Assembly: GCF_000192435.1 (NCBI RefSeq)
Contig: NZ_AEUD01000013.1
Span: 62,001 to 126,000 of the forward strand
Source of the DNA: Gordonia neofelifaecis NRRL B-59395
GTDB lineage: Bacteria; Actinomycetota; Actinomycetes; Mycobacteriales; Mycobacteriaceae
Length of the DNA stretch: 64,000 nt
Reading direction: 5' to 3'
Positions 35,044 to 43,135 of the stretch are shown piece after piece. The position numbers and the translations under genes are program-made. Under the pieces are notes generated by a model. The model was not told where the DNA came from, searched no databases, and saw only the letters and a list, made by a program, of their open reading frames with translations. Within the stretch, counting starts at the first letter, position 1; every line of letters starts with the position of its first letter.

Positions 35044-36405
35044 GTGAGCGCTATCCGAACCCCGCAACCATCGGCCGACCCCGACCGCCGCATCGACTCC
35101 CCGGAGGGCGGCTTCCAGCAGATCCGCCGCGTGGCGCTGTCCAGCCTGCTGGGTACCGTCATCGAGTACTACGACTTCCTGCTCTACAGCACGATGGCGG
35201 CGCTGGTCTTCGGCGAGTTGTACTTCCCCAGCGCGAGCGGCGCGGTGTCGACGATCGCCGCGTTCGGAACGCTGGCCGCCGGCTATGTGGCACGCCCGCT
35301 CGGCGGCGTGATCTTCGGGCACTTCGGTGACCGACTCGGACGCAAGACCATGCTCATCCTGTCGATGTCGATGATGGGCGCGGCGAGTTTCCTGATCGGC
35401 GTCCTTCCCACCTACGCGACCATCGGAGTCGCGGCACCCATCCTGCTCGTCGCGCTGCGCATCGTGCAGGGCATCGCGGTAGGCGGTGAATGGGGCGGAG
35501 CCGCGCTGATGGTGATCGAGCATGCCGAGTCGAACAAACGCGGCACGTGGGCAGGCGTCATGCAGATGGGCTCCCCGCTTGGCTCGCTCGCCGCCACCGC
35601 CGCGGTCGTCGTCGTCACGATGCTCCCCGACAGCAGCTTCATGAGCTGGGGCTGGCGCATTCCCTTCCTGCTCAGCGCCCTGCTCTTGGCCATCGGCCTC
35701 TATGTGCGCCTCAGCGTCGTCGAGAGCCCGGTGTTCCAGGAGGCCACCGAAAAGGCCGAGCAGGACAAGACGGAGAAGATCCCGGCCCTCCAGATCCTCG
35801 CCCGGCCGCGTGCGCTGATCCTCGCCACCGCGGTTGGCATCGGCCCCTTCGTCCTGACTGCGCTGATCAGCTCGCACATCCTCGCGTACGGACCGTCGAT
35901 CGGCTACGACAAGGCCGACGTGGTGCGGGCCGGCCTTTTCACCTCCGCCGTGGGTCTGGTGTGCATTCCGCTGTTCTCCGCGCTGTCCGACCGAATCGGT
36001 CGACGGACGGTGAGCCTGACGGGCGCGATCTGCGCCATCGCGTTCGCCTTCCCGATGTACGCAATGGTCAACACCGGGTCGGTCGTGATCCTGACGGTCG
36101 GCCTGATGATCGGCATCGCGATTCAGAACGCCCTCTACGCGCCCCTCGCCCCGATGCTGTCGGAGATGTTCGGCACCGGCGTCCGCTACACCGGCGTGTC
36201 GATGGGCTACCAGCTGGCGAGTCTGATCGGCGCCGGTTTCACTCCCATGATCGCCACCTCGCTTGTCGCTGCGGCCGACGGATCGAGCGTGCCGCTGAGC
36301 CTGACGATGATCGTCGGCGCCCTGTGCTCGCTCGTCGGCATCGCGATCATCCGCGAATCCCGCGGCCGCGATCTGACCGCGAAGATCTCCTCGGCCTCGG
36401 TCTGA
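35044..36405 (+). CDS. MHS-family MFS metabolite:proton symporter
   Basis: A 453-residue, 12-helix transporter of the metabolite:H+ symporter group. It has GTVIEYYDFLLYSTMAAL in helix 1, ARPLGGVIFGHFGDRLGRKTML, and RIVQGIAVGGEWGGAALMVIEH. The family imports shikimate, proline/betaine, citrate or ketoglutarate-type solutes; the substrate is not readable. The start is GTG 35044 with GGAAGGGA upstream. It follows the dehydrogenase pair but is separated by a terminator. Confidence 0.87.
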   Translation: MSAIRTPQPSADPDRRIDSPEGGFQQIRRVALSSLLGTVIEYYDFLLYSTMAALVFGELYFPSASGAVSTIAAFGTLAAGYVARPLGGVIFGHFGDRLGRKTMLILSMSMMGAASFLIGVLPTYATIGVAAPILLVALRIVQGIAVGGEWGGAALMVIEHAESNKRGTWAGVMQMGSPLGSLAATAAVVVVTMLPDSSFMSWGWRIPFLLSALLLAIGLYVRLSVVESPVFQEATEKAEQDKTEKIPALQILARPRALILATAVGIGPFVLTALISSHILAYGPSIGYDKADVVRAGLFTSAVGLVCIPLFSALSDRIGRRTVSLTGAICAIAFAFPMYAMVNTGSVVILTVGLMIGIAIQNALYAPLAPMLSEMFGTGVRYTGVSMGYQLASLIGAGFTPMIATSLVAAADGSSVPLSLTMIVGALCSLVGIAIIRESRGRDLTAKISSASV

Positions 36406-36421
36406 CCGCCGCCCACCGCGT

Positions 36422-36934
36422 TCAGGCCTGATGCCCTGGATCGAGCTGGTCGACGTCGGCGGCGCCGACCCAATCGCCGCGAACCGCGGAGTGTCCGGGA
36501 ATCGCACCGCCGACGGGTTCGAGCACATAACAGGTGTGGTCGCCGCCGACGTCGATCCGGTCCAGCACTCGACCGGCGAACCAGATCCCGGCATCAGTGA
36601 GGACGGGCAATCCGAACGGCCCCTCGGTCCACGAGCATCGATCGAACTTGTCGATCTCGTCGCCGGTCTCGGACCCGAACAGCCGGACCAGGTCCAGGTG
36701 GTCGCGGCCCACCACGTGCACTGCGAGATGGTCCGCCTCGGCGGCCACCGCATGCGTGTGGTTCGCCCGCGAGATCCCCAGAACGAACCGCGAGGGATCG
36801 ATGCTCATCTGGGCCGCGAAGCCGACGAGGCATCCGGACCGCCGGTCTCCAGCGACGGTCGTGACGAGATAGACCGGCGACTCGACGGTCGTCATCATCT
36901 CCTCGAAGGCCGAGTGGCCATCCGCACCAGCCAT
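36422..36934 (-). CDS. flavin reductase-like (FMN-binding split barrel) protein
   Basis: A 170-residue protein of the flavin reductase family: SPVYLVTTVAGDRRSGCLVGFAAQMSIDPSRFVLGIS followed by HLAVHVVGRDHLDLVRLFGS is the typical FMN/substrate-binding region. The family supplies reduced flavin to monooxygenases or acts as a small flavoprotein reductase. No monooxygenase partner is adjacent. It is convergent with the MHS gene, 16 bp between stops. Confidence 0.75.
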   Translation of the reverse strand: MAGADGHSAFEEMMTTVESPVYLVTTVAGDRRSGCLVGFAAQMSIDPSRFVLGISRANHTHAVAAEADHLAVHVVGRDHLDLVRLFGSETGDEIDKFDRCSWTEGPFGLPVLTDAGIWFAGRVLDRIDVGGDHTCYVLEPVGGAIPGHSAVRGDWVGAADVDQLDPGHQA

Positions 36935-37101
36935 CGGTCAGTCGAACGCGACGTGGTCGACGAGCGAAGTCATCGTGATCATGTCCGCCACGTTAGCGTT
37001 CAGATCCGACAGCCGTGGGGCGCTCCGTGCACGGCGGCCCGATCCCCGTCGTACCACGACGTATCACCGCCGCTCCGGCGCACTCCGACTACCATCAGCT
37101 C

Positions 37102-37608
37102 ATGCCCGGCACGCGTCCACAGCCGACTCGTGAGGAACGTGCTGCGCATCTGAAGGAGTCGATCTACCTGATCTTCGCGACTCTGTCGGTGACGCTCGCC
37201 ATCCGCATGCACGGCGGTGTCACGGACCTGGCCGCGTTCGTGACCCTCGCGATCACCCTCGGCGGCACGGTGCTGGCCGTCTTCACCGCCGACATCCTGG
37301 CGCATCCGGTGGTCCACGGCAGCCTGATGACCCGCCATGAGTTCTTCCGTGCGGTGCGGACCAGTTTCGGTGCGCTGTCGTCGGTCACGCTGCCGTTCAT
37401 CTTCCTGGCGATCGCATGGATCACCGATTGGGACGTGGACGCAGCACTGCTCGCGTCTACGATCGCGCTGACGGTCGCACTCGTGCTGATCTGTTGGAGC
37501 GCGGTGCGCCGAGTCGGTATCACCTGGCAGCAGCAGCTCGGCCTGCTCGCGATCGAGGCGGCGCTCGCCGGCGCGGTCATCGTGCTGCAGGTGCTGTCAC
37601 ACGCCTGA
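37102..37608 (+). CDS. small integral membrane protein, unknown function
   Basis: A 168-residue protein with about four or five hydrophobic helices (LKESIYLIFATLSVTLAI, TLAITLGGTVLAVFTADIL, VTLPFIFLAIAWIT, STIALTVALVLICWSA, IEAALAGAVIVLQVL). I do not recognise the family; similar predicted membrane proteins are frequent in actinobacteria. The HxxxHG pattern (ILAHPVVHGSLM) is the only notable polar motif. ATG 37102 is preferred over an open upstream frame with no hydrophobic content. Confidence 0.7.
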   Translation: MPGTRPQPTREERAAHLKESIYLIFATLSVTLAIRMHGGVTDLAAFVTLAITLGGTVLAVFTADILAHPVVHGSLMTRHEFFRAVRTSFGALSSVTLPFIFLAIAWITDWDVDAALLASTIALTVALVLICWSAVRRVGITWQQQLGLLAIEAALAGAVIVLQVLSHA

Positions 37609-37679
37609 CCGCGCTCCGCCCGAATCTCGAAACACGCTGTTCGAACGACCGCGACGTCGACCTATGCCACAGTCGACGA

Positions 37680-38180
37680 ATGCCGGGACGACGACTGCCA
37701 CGAATCGTCGTCCTGCTGTGCGCGGGCGGCGCCGCCCTAACCGGTTGCGACGCCGTCCCGTCGCCGTTCGCGCAAACGGTTCCACCGCCGTCGATACGGC
37801 TCGACGATGCCGACGCCCGAGTCACCGAGCTCGTCGAGCAGGTGTCCGGTCGGCCGTCGACCACGTCGATCGACGCCGCGACGCGGCTCGGCTGCAACAC
37901 CGGCGACGCAGGCGAGAGCGTGGGTCCGCCGTATCGGATCCGAAAGGAGTGGATGGTCGATGACCCCGACGGCGCCCTCGTTTCCGCGACGCTGACTCGC
38001 GCAGCCGGGCTCACCCGGCAGGACTTCCACCGACAGCCCTGGACTCGACCCGACCCCGAGCCACCCGGGAGCGCAACTTACCGCGACGCCGTCGACTACG
38101 CGGTGACTGTGCGAGCCGCGACCCTGCCCTCGGGGAAATACGTACTGAGCGTCGTTGCGACGTCGCCCTGCGCCGCCTGA
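37680..38180 (+). CDS. predicted lipoprotein, unknown function
   Basis: A 166-residue exported protein with a lipobox at Cys23 (VVLLCAGGAALTGC). The mature part is a small alpha/beta domain with two more cysteines (RLGCNTGDAG and the near-terminal TSPCAA), which may form a disulfide. It is reminiscent of the small Mycobacteriales lipoproteins of the LppA type, but I cannot name it. It is convergent with the TetR gene, 24 bp between stops. Confidence 0.65.
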   Translation: MPGRRLPRIVVLLCAGGAALTGCDAVPSPFAQTVPPPSIRLDDADARVTELVEQVSGRPSTTSIDAATRLGCNTGDAGESVGPPYRIRKEWMVDDPDGALVSATLTRAAGLTRQDFHRQPWTRPDPEPPGSATYRDAVDYAVTVRAATLPSGKYVLSVVATSPCAA

Positions 38181-38204
38181 GTCGCCCCGCGCTGGAGTCC
38201 GCTC

Positions 38205-38804
38205 CTACCCCAGAGCGACGGTCAATTGCTCGACCCATGCGGCCTGGACGCCGGCCCGACGACGCGAGTCGTCGGTCAATGTGTCGGCGAGACCGAAGCC
38301 GCGGGCCAGGTCCAGCGTGATCTGCGCGAGCCGGTGAGCCTGAGGCCTGGAGCCGTCCGGATCCAGTCCGGCGACGACCAGCTTGTGGGCCGCGCGACCC
38401 AGCTTGAGCTCGAGCGGCCGGATGACCTCGCCGAGGGCGGGGTCGGACGCGGCGGCCGACCACACCTGCAACGCGGCTTTGAAGGGCTTGCCGGTGTAGA
38501 TCGCGACCGCCTGAGCGACCACCGCGGCGATGCTGTCGGGTCCGGTGGGCAGCTCGGCCAGAGCCGCACCGGCCTCGGCGGTCATGTTGTCGTACATCTG
38601 CTCGATCACCGCGGTGAACAACGCCTCCCTGGTCGGGAAGTGATGTTGCGCCGCACCGCGCGAGACGCCCGCATCCTCTGCCACCTTCGCCACGGTCGTC
38701 GCGGCCCAGCCCCGGGTGGCCAGCAGGTCGACGGTGGACGCCAGCAGCCGCTCCCGGGTGGCCCGGGAGCGGTCCTGCTGTGGTTCTCGAAGCGGTGCGT
38801 TCAT
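38205..38804 (-). CDS. TetR-family regulator of the acyl-CoA operon
   Basis: A 199-residue TetR repressor. The HTH is in residues about 12-58 (RERLLASTVDLLATRGWAATTVAKVAEDAGVSRGAAQHHFPTREAL). The C-terminal domain is helical and would bind an acyl-CoA or related ligand. Its ATG overlaps the enoyl-CoA hydratase stop as ATGA, placing it last in the operon, so it is made with the enzymes and probably feeds back on them. Confidence 0.85.
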   Translation of the reverse strand: MNAPLREPQQDRSRATRERLLASTVDLLATRGWAATTVAKVAEDAGVSRGAAQHHFPTREALFTAVIEQMYDNMTAEAGAALAELPTGPDSIAAVVAQAVAIYTGKPFKAALQVWSAAASDPALGEVIRPLELKLGRAAHKLVVAGLDPDGSRPQAHRLAQITLDLARGFGLADTLTDDSRRRAGVQAAWVEQLTVALG

Positions 38805-39595
38805 TCGCGACTAGTGTCCCATTCGGGCCTGCGCTTGCTGAGGAAGGCCGTCATTCCCTCACGGGCCTGGTCGGAGGCGAACAGCTTCATCGACTCCTCC
38901 GCGCGCGCCGTCGCGGCCTCGTCGAAGCCGTCGAGAAGCGCGGCGGTCGTCAGCTTCTTGCTGATCGAAAGCCCCTGCGGCGAGGCCTTCCGGATGCCCT
39001 CGAGCACAGCATCGAGATCGGCGGCCAGATCCTCGGCGGTGTCCCACGCGGACGTGACCAGACCGATCTCCTGTGCTCGTCGCCCGCCGAACTTCTCGCC
39101 GGTCAGGAAGTAGCGGCCCGCCGAGCGCGCCGTCATCTTGGCCAGCAGCGGGATCGAGATGATCGATGCCGCCAGCCCGAGTCGGGACTCGGTGAGGGCG
39201 AAGGTCGCCGCCGGCCCGACCAGCGCGATGTCGGCGGCACCGACCAGGCCGAGTCCCCCCGCCCGCACATGCCCGTCGGCGACGACGATCACCGGCTTGT
39301 CGAGTTCGAGGATCGTCCGGATCAGCCCGACCATCGCCTTGCCGCCCTCAGCCGTCGCCTCCTCCGGACTGAGCCCACGCTTGAGGGCCTCGCCGAGATC
39401 GGCGCCGGCGCAGAACGTTCCGCCGGTGTGGGTGAGGACGACGGCGCGGATGGACTCGTCGACGGCCGCGTCGAACGCGGTCTGCAGCTGCGCGACGAGC
39501 GCAGCGCTGAGCGCATTGCGATTGGCTGGGGAATCCAGCATGACTGTGAGAACGGAGGCGTCGACGCTCGTGCGGACGAGGAGGTCGTCGGTCAT
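38801..39595 (-). CDS. echA7: enoyl-CoA hydratase/isomerase (EchA7-like)
   Basis: A 264-residue crotonase-fold enzyme. The CoA-binding and oxyanion segments are RNALSAALVAQLQ, GGTFCAGADLGEAL and DGHVRAGGLGLVGAADIALV. It should hydrate the enoyl-CoA made by the acyl-CoA dehydrogenases or process the carboxylase product. The symbol follows the gene order Rv0976c-Rv0971c of M. tuberculosis, which this operon matches. A 183-bp gap with a palindromic repeat separates it from the dehydrogenase upstream. Confidence 0.85.
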   Translation of the reverse strand: MTDDLLVRTSVDASVLTVMLDSPANRNALSAALVAQLQTAFDAAVDESIRAVVLTHTGGTFCAGADLGEALKRGLSPEEATAEGGKAMVGLIRTILELDKPVIVVADGHVRAGGLGLVGAADIALVGPAATFALTESRLGLAASIISIPLLAKMTARSAGRYFLTGEKFGGRRAQEIGLVTSAWDTAEDLAADLDAVLEGIRKASPQGLSISKKLTTAALLDGFDEAATARAEESMKLFASDQAREGMTAFLSKRRPEWDTSRE

Positions 39596-39643
39596 TGTCT
39601 GGCCCTTTCAGTGTTCAGGTTCTCGGCGAGGTGCGCCGGGGAC

Positions 39644-39710
39644 GGGCGGGGAGATTCCTCCTCGGCTAGCGCCTCGTCCCTGCGAAGAGCTCGTCGGAAT
39701 CTCCCCGCCC
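39644..39710. repeat. intergenic palindromic repeat, copy 1
   Basis: Perfect 15-bp arms (39644-39658 and 39696-39710) enclose a loop whose sequence 39658-39695 matches 57523-57560 at 36 of 38 positions. The arms differ from those of the other copy but stay complementary. Confidence 0.8.
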
Positions 39711-39778
39711 ATCCCCTCGTTCCAGCCCGGATGCCGATGCGCCGCCGACCATGCCGAGTTGTCGGCGACAGCCGGCGA

Positions 39779-40936
39779 TCAATACGATTTCGGCAGACCC
39801 AGCGAAGTCTGCGCGACGAAGTTCAGGATCATCTCGCGGCTCACCGGGGCGATCCGCGTCAGGCGCGAGAGCGGCAGCATCGCAGCGAGCCCGTACTCCA
39901 TCGTGAGTCCGTTGCCGCCGAGCGTCTGGATCGCCTGATCGACGATCTTCGCCGTCGCCTCACCCGCCGCATACTTCGCCATGTTGGCGGGCACGGCCGC
40001 GCCCCAGTCGTCGCCCGCGTCGTACAGGGTGGCGGCCTTCTGCATCATCAACTTGGCCATCTCCAGCTCGATCTTGCCCTGCGCCAACGGATGTGCGATC
40101 GCCTGATGCGCACCGATCGGCGTCTTCCACACCGTGCGGTCGTTCGCGTACTCGACGGCGCGGTCGAGCGCGTAGCGGCCCATGCCGACGGCCGACGCGG
40201 ACGCCATGATCCGCTCCGGGTTCAGTCCGGCGAACAGCTGGCTGAGGGCCGCGTCCTCGGAGCCGACGAGCGCGTCGGACGGCAACCGGACGTCGTCGAG
40301 GAACAGGGTGAACTGTTTCTCCGGGTTCACCATCTCCATGTCGATGACCTGATATTCGAAGCCCGGCGCATCGGTCGGCACGATGAACAGCGCGGGCTTG
40401 AGCCGACCGGTCTTGGCGTCCTCGGTACGCGAGACGATCAAGACGGCCTGCGCCTGATCGACACCGGAGATGAAGACCTTGCGGCCGTTGAGGATCCACT
40501 CGTCGCCGTCGCGTCGCGCCGTGGTGGTGATCTGATGCGAGTTGGATCCGGCGTCGGGTTCGGTGATGCCGAACGCCATGGTGATCGAACCGTCGGCGAG
40601 TCCGGGGATCCACCGCTGCTTCTGCTCGTCGGTACCGAACCGGGCGATGATGTTGCCGCAGATCGCCGGAGAGACGACCATCATCAGCAGGCCGCTGCCG
40701 CCGGCTGCCATCTCCTCCATCACGATCGCGAGCTCGTACATCCCGGCACCGCCACCGCCGTACTCCTCCGGGAGGTTGACGCCGATGAATCCGAGCCGGC
40801 CCGCCTCGTTCCACAGTTCGTCGGTCTTGCGGCCCTGCCTCGCGCAATCGGTGAAGTACTGGTGCCCGTACTTGGTCACCAGTGCGGCCACCGCCTCGCG
40901 CAGTGCGATCTGTTCTTCGGTCTCGCTGAAACTCAT
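39779..40936 (-). CDS. fadE12: acyl-CoA dehydrogenase (FadE12-like)
   Basis: A 385-residue FAD acyl-CoA dehydrogenase. It has the N-terminal helical domain (LREAVAALVTKYGHQYF), the beta domain with MAFGITEPDAGSNSHQI and WILNGRKVFISG, and a C-terminal helical domain with QTLGGNGLTMEYGLAAMLPLSR. No clear catalytic Glu can be assigned by eye. It should introduce an alpha-beta double bond into a (probably branched) acyl-CoA. It is separated from accA2 by a 178-bp gap containing a long hairpin repeat. Confidence 0.88.
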   Translation of the reverse strand: MSFSETEEQIALREAVAALVTKYGHQYFTDCARQGRKTDELWNEAGRLGFIGVNLPEEYGGGGAGMYELAIVMEEMAAGGSGLLMMVVSPAICGNIIARFGTDEQKQRWIPGLADGSITMAFGITEPDAGSNSHQITTTARRDGDEWILNGRKVFISGVDQAQAVLIVSRTEDAKTGRLKPALFIVPTDAPGFEYQVIDMEMVNPEKQFTLFLDDVRLPSDALVGSEDAALSQLFAGLNPERIMASASAVGMGRYALDRAVEYANDRTVWKTPIGAHQAIAHPLAQGKIELEMAKLMMQKAATLYDAGDDWGAAVPANMAKYAAGEATAKIVDQAIQTLGGNGLTMEYGLAAMLPLSRLTRIAPVSREMILNFVAQTSLGLPKSY

Positions 40937-41000
40937 GGGGCTCCTTCAATGGGTAGTGAGTTCTGGTCTCTGATGATCACGTTGGGTGGGACACGGCCCC

Positions 41001-41129
41001 AGGTTGATCGAGTAGCCCGAGGCGCTAGCCGAGGGCGTATCGAGATCTGCCGGCGAAGCGGGTCTCGATACGCCGTCTCGCCTAGCGGCTCGACGACTAC
41101 TCGACCAACCTGGACTACTCGACCGACCT
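41001..41129. repeat. long imperfect hairpin repeat overlapping the accA2 stop
   Basis: Outer arms 41001-41015 and 41097-41111 pair with one mismatch, and inner arms include a 12-bp perfect match around GGCGTATCGAGA. The outer arm CTACTCGACCAACCT recurs as CTACTCGACCGACCT at 41115-41129, where it supplies the last codons and stop of accA2. CGAGTAG-type hairpins of this kind are familiar intergenic repeats in related actinobacteria. Confidence 0.7.
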
Positions 41130-43124
41130 GGACTCCGCGTCATCGTCGATGACCGCCAGTACGTCTCCGACGGCGAGCTGACGGCCTTCCTCGACGGCCA
41201 GCACCGAGACCACACCGTCCGACGGCGCGCTGATGGTGTGCTCCATCTTCATCGCCTCCAGCCACAGCAGCGGCTGGCCCGCGGTCACCCGATCGCCCTC
41301 GGCGACGGCCACCCGGATCACCGAACCGGGCATCGGCGCCAACAGCGATCCGGGCCGCTGCACGGCGGCCGGGTCGATGAACCGCGGTGCGCGCGTGAGC
41401 GTCACCGAGGCGCCCGGCCAGTCGACGAACACCTGGTCGCCGACCGTGCTCACCTGATAGCGCCGCACGACACCCGCTCGGGTCAGCACGACGACGTCCG
41501 GCGTCACCGACTCGACCGTCACTCCGTCGAGATCCGGCAGTTCTACCGAGCCGTCACGCGCCACGCGGTATCGCGCGACGATCTCGGCGCCGTCGGCGGC
41601 GACGTAGGTCTTGCGCTGGTAGTCGGACGCCAGGTTGCGCCAGCCCGACGGCGCGGCAGGCACCGCGGTCGCCGTCGCCCGGTTGCGCGCCGACTGCGCC
41701 AGCGCGGCCGCGGTCGCGGCCACCAGATCGGCGCCCTCGCCGGCGAGGGGCGCGGACAACTCCCCCACCCGCTCCTCGCTCAGGTATCCGGTGTCGGTGT
41801 GGCCGGCCAGGAAGTCCTTCTCGCGCAGCGTGTTCACGAGCATGTCCCGGTTGGTCACCAAACCGTGGATGCGAGCGTCCGAGAGCGCCCGGGCCAGGAT
41901 GGCCGCGGCCTGTGCTCGATCCGGGGCCCACGAGATCACCTTGGCGAGCATCGGATCGTAGAACGTCGAGATCTCGCTGCCGTCGGTGATGCCCGAGTCG
42001 ACGCGGACGCCCGGCCGCTCCAGAAGCCCGAACCGCGTTGTGGCGGGCAGATCGATCCGGACCACCCTGCCCGACTGCGGCTGCCAGTCGTGCGCAGGAT
42101 CCTCCGCGTAGAGACGCACTTCGATGGAGTGTCCGAACCCGCCCGCGGCCGCCGCCACCGGCGCCTCACCGAGCGGCTCGCCCATCGCGACGCGCAGCTG
42201 CCACTCCACCAGATCGACCCCGGTGGTGAGTTCGGTGACCGGATGCTCCACCTGCAGGCGCGTGTTCGTCTCCAGGAAGAAGAACTTGCCGTTCTCGTCC
42301 GCCAGGAACTCGACCGTGCCCGCGCCGCGGTAACCGATCGACTCGACCGCCTTGCGCGCCGCGGCGAAGAGCCGCTCGCGCATGTCTCCGCCTACCCGTT
42401 CGACCAGCGGTGCCGGCGCCTCCTCGACCACCTTCTGATGACGGCGCTGAATCGAGCACTCACGTTCGCCGACGGCCCAGACCTCGCCGTGATCGTCGGC
42501 CATCACCTGCACCTCGATGTGATGCCCACGTTCGACGTACGGTTCGCAGAAGACGGTCGGATCGCCGAACGCCGATTCCGCCTCGCGGCGAGCCGCGGCG
42601 ACGGCGTCACTCAGCTCCGCCAGGTCCCGCACGATCCGCATGCCACGACCGCCTCCGCCTGCGGAGGCCTTGATCAGCAGCGGAAGCTCGTCGGCGGTCA
42701 CCGACTCCGGATCGATGTCCTTGAGCACCGGCACCCCGGCCTCGTCCATCAGCGCCTTCGCGTTGACCTTGGAGCCCATGGCGCGGATCGCGGCGGGCGG
42801 CGGACCGATCCAGGTCAGCCCCGCGTCCGACACGGCCTGCGCGAACTCCGCGTTCTCCGAAAGAAACCCGTAACCGGGATGAATCGCATCGGCACCCGCG
42901 GTCTGCGCGGCGGCGATGATCTCGTCCCCGCGCAGGTAGGTCTCGGCCGACGTCGAGCCCGGCAGACGCACCGCCGCGTCCGCGGCACGCACGTGCGGCG
43001 CGTCGGCATCGGGATCGGAGTACACCGCAACGGTGTTCAATCCCATCGAGACGCACGTGGCGAACACCCGGCTCGCGATCTCGCCGCGGTTGGCCACCAG
43101 AACAGAAGTGATTGCATTACTCAT
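41115..43124 (-). CDS. accA2: acyl-CoA carboxylase alpha subunit: biotin carboxylase + biotin carrier (AccA2-like)
   Basis: A 669-residue subunit. The biotin carboxylase part has VANRGEIASRVF, HPGYGFLSENAEFA, the ATP-grasp Gly-rich loop KASAGGGGRGM and ETNTRLQVEHPVTE. The biotin carrier domain ends the protein with EAMKMEH, biotinyl Lys626. It carboxylates biotin with ATP and bicarbonate, and the beta subunit next door transfers CO2 to the acyl-CoA. ATG 43124 matches the first conserved strand; upstream open frame is non-coding. The C-terminal SRSVE and stop come from a repeat sequence. Confidence 0.9.
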   Translation of the reverse strand: MSNAITSVLVANRGEIASRVFATCVSMGLNTVAVYSDPDADAPHVRAADAAVRLPGSTSAETYLRGDEIIAAAQTAGADAIHPGYGFLSENAEFAQAVSDAGLTWIGPPPAAIRAMGSKVNAKALMDEAGVPVLKDIDPESVTADELPLLIKASAGGGGRGMRIVRDLAELSDAVAAARREAESAFGDPTVFCEPYVERGHHIEVQVMADDHGEVWAVGERECSIQRRHQKVVEEAPAPLVERVGGDMRERLFAAARKAVESIGYRGAGTVEFLADENGKFFFLETNTRLQVEHPVTELTTGVDLVEWQLRVAMGEPLGEAPVAAAAGGFGHSIEVRLYAEDPAHDWQPQSGRVVRIDLPATTRFGLLERPGVRVDSGITDGSEISTFYDPMLAKVISWAPDRAQAAAILARALSDARIHGLVTNRDMLVNTLREKDFLAGHTDTGYLSEERVGELSAPLAGEGADLVAATAAALAQSARNRATATAVPAAPSGWRNLASDYQRKTYVAADGAEIVARYRVARDGSVELPDLDGVTVESVTPDVVVLTRAGVVRRYQVSTVGDQVFVDWPGASVTLTRAPRFIDPAAVQRPGSLLAPMPGSVIRVAVAEGDRVTAGQPLLWLEAMKMEHTISAPSDGVVSVLAVEEGRQLAVGDVLAVIDDDAESRSVE

Positions 43125-43135
43125 GTGCAGATTCC

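Noticed and set aside
36938-36982. Short upstream ORF before the flavin reductase-like gene
   Set aside because: 14 codons or fewer, no overlap with the gene start and no promoter or ribosome-binding site to support it.
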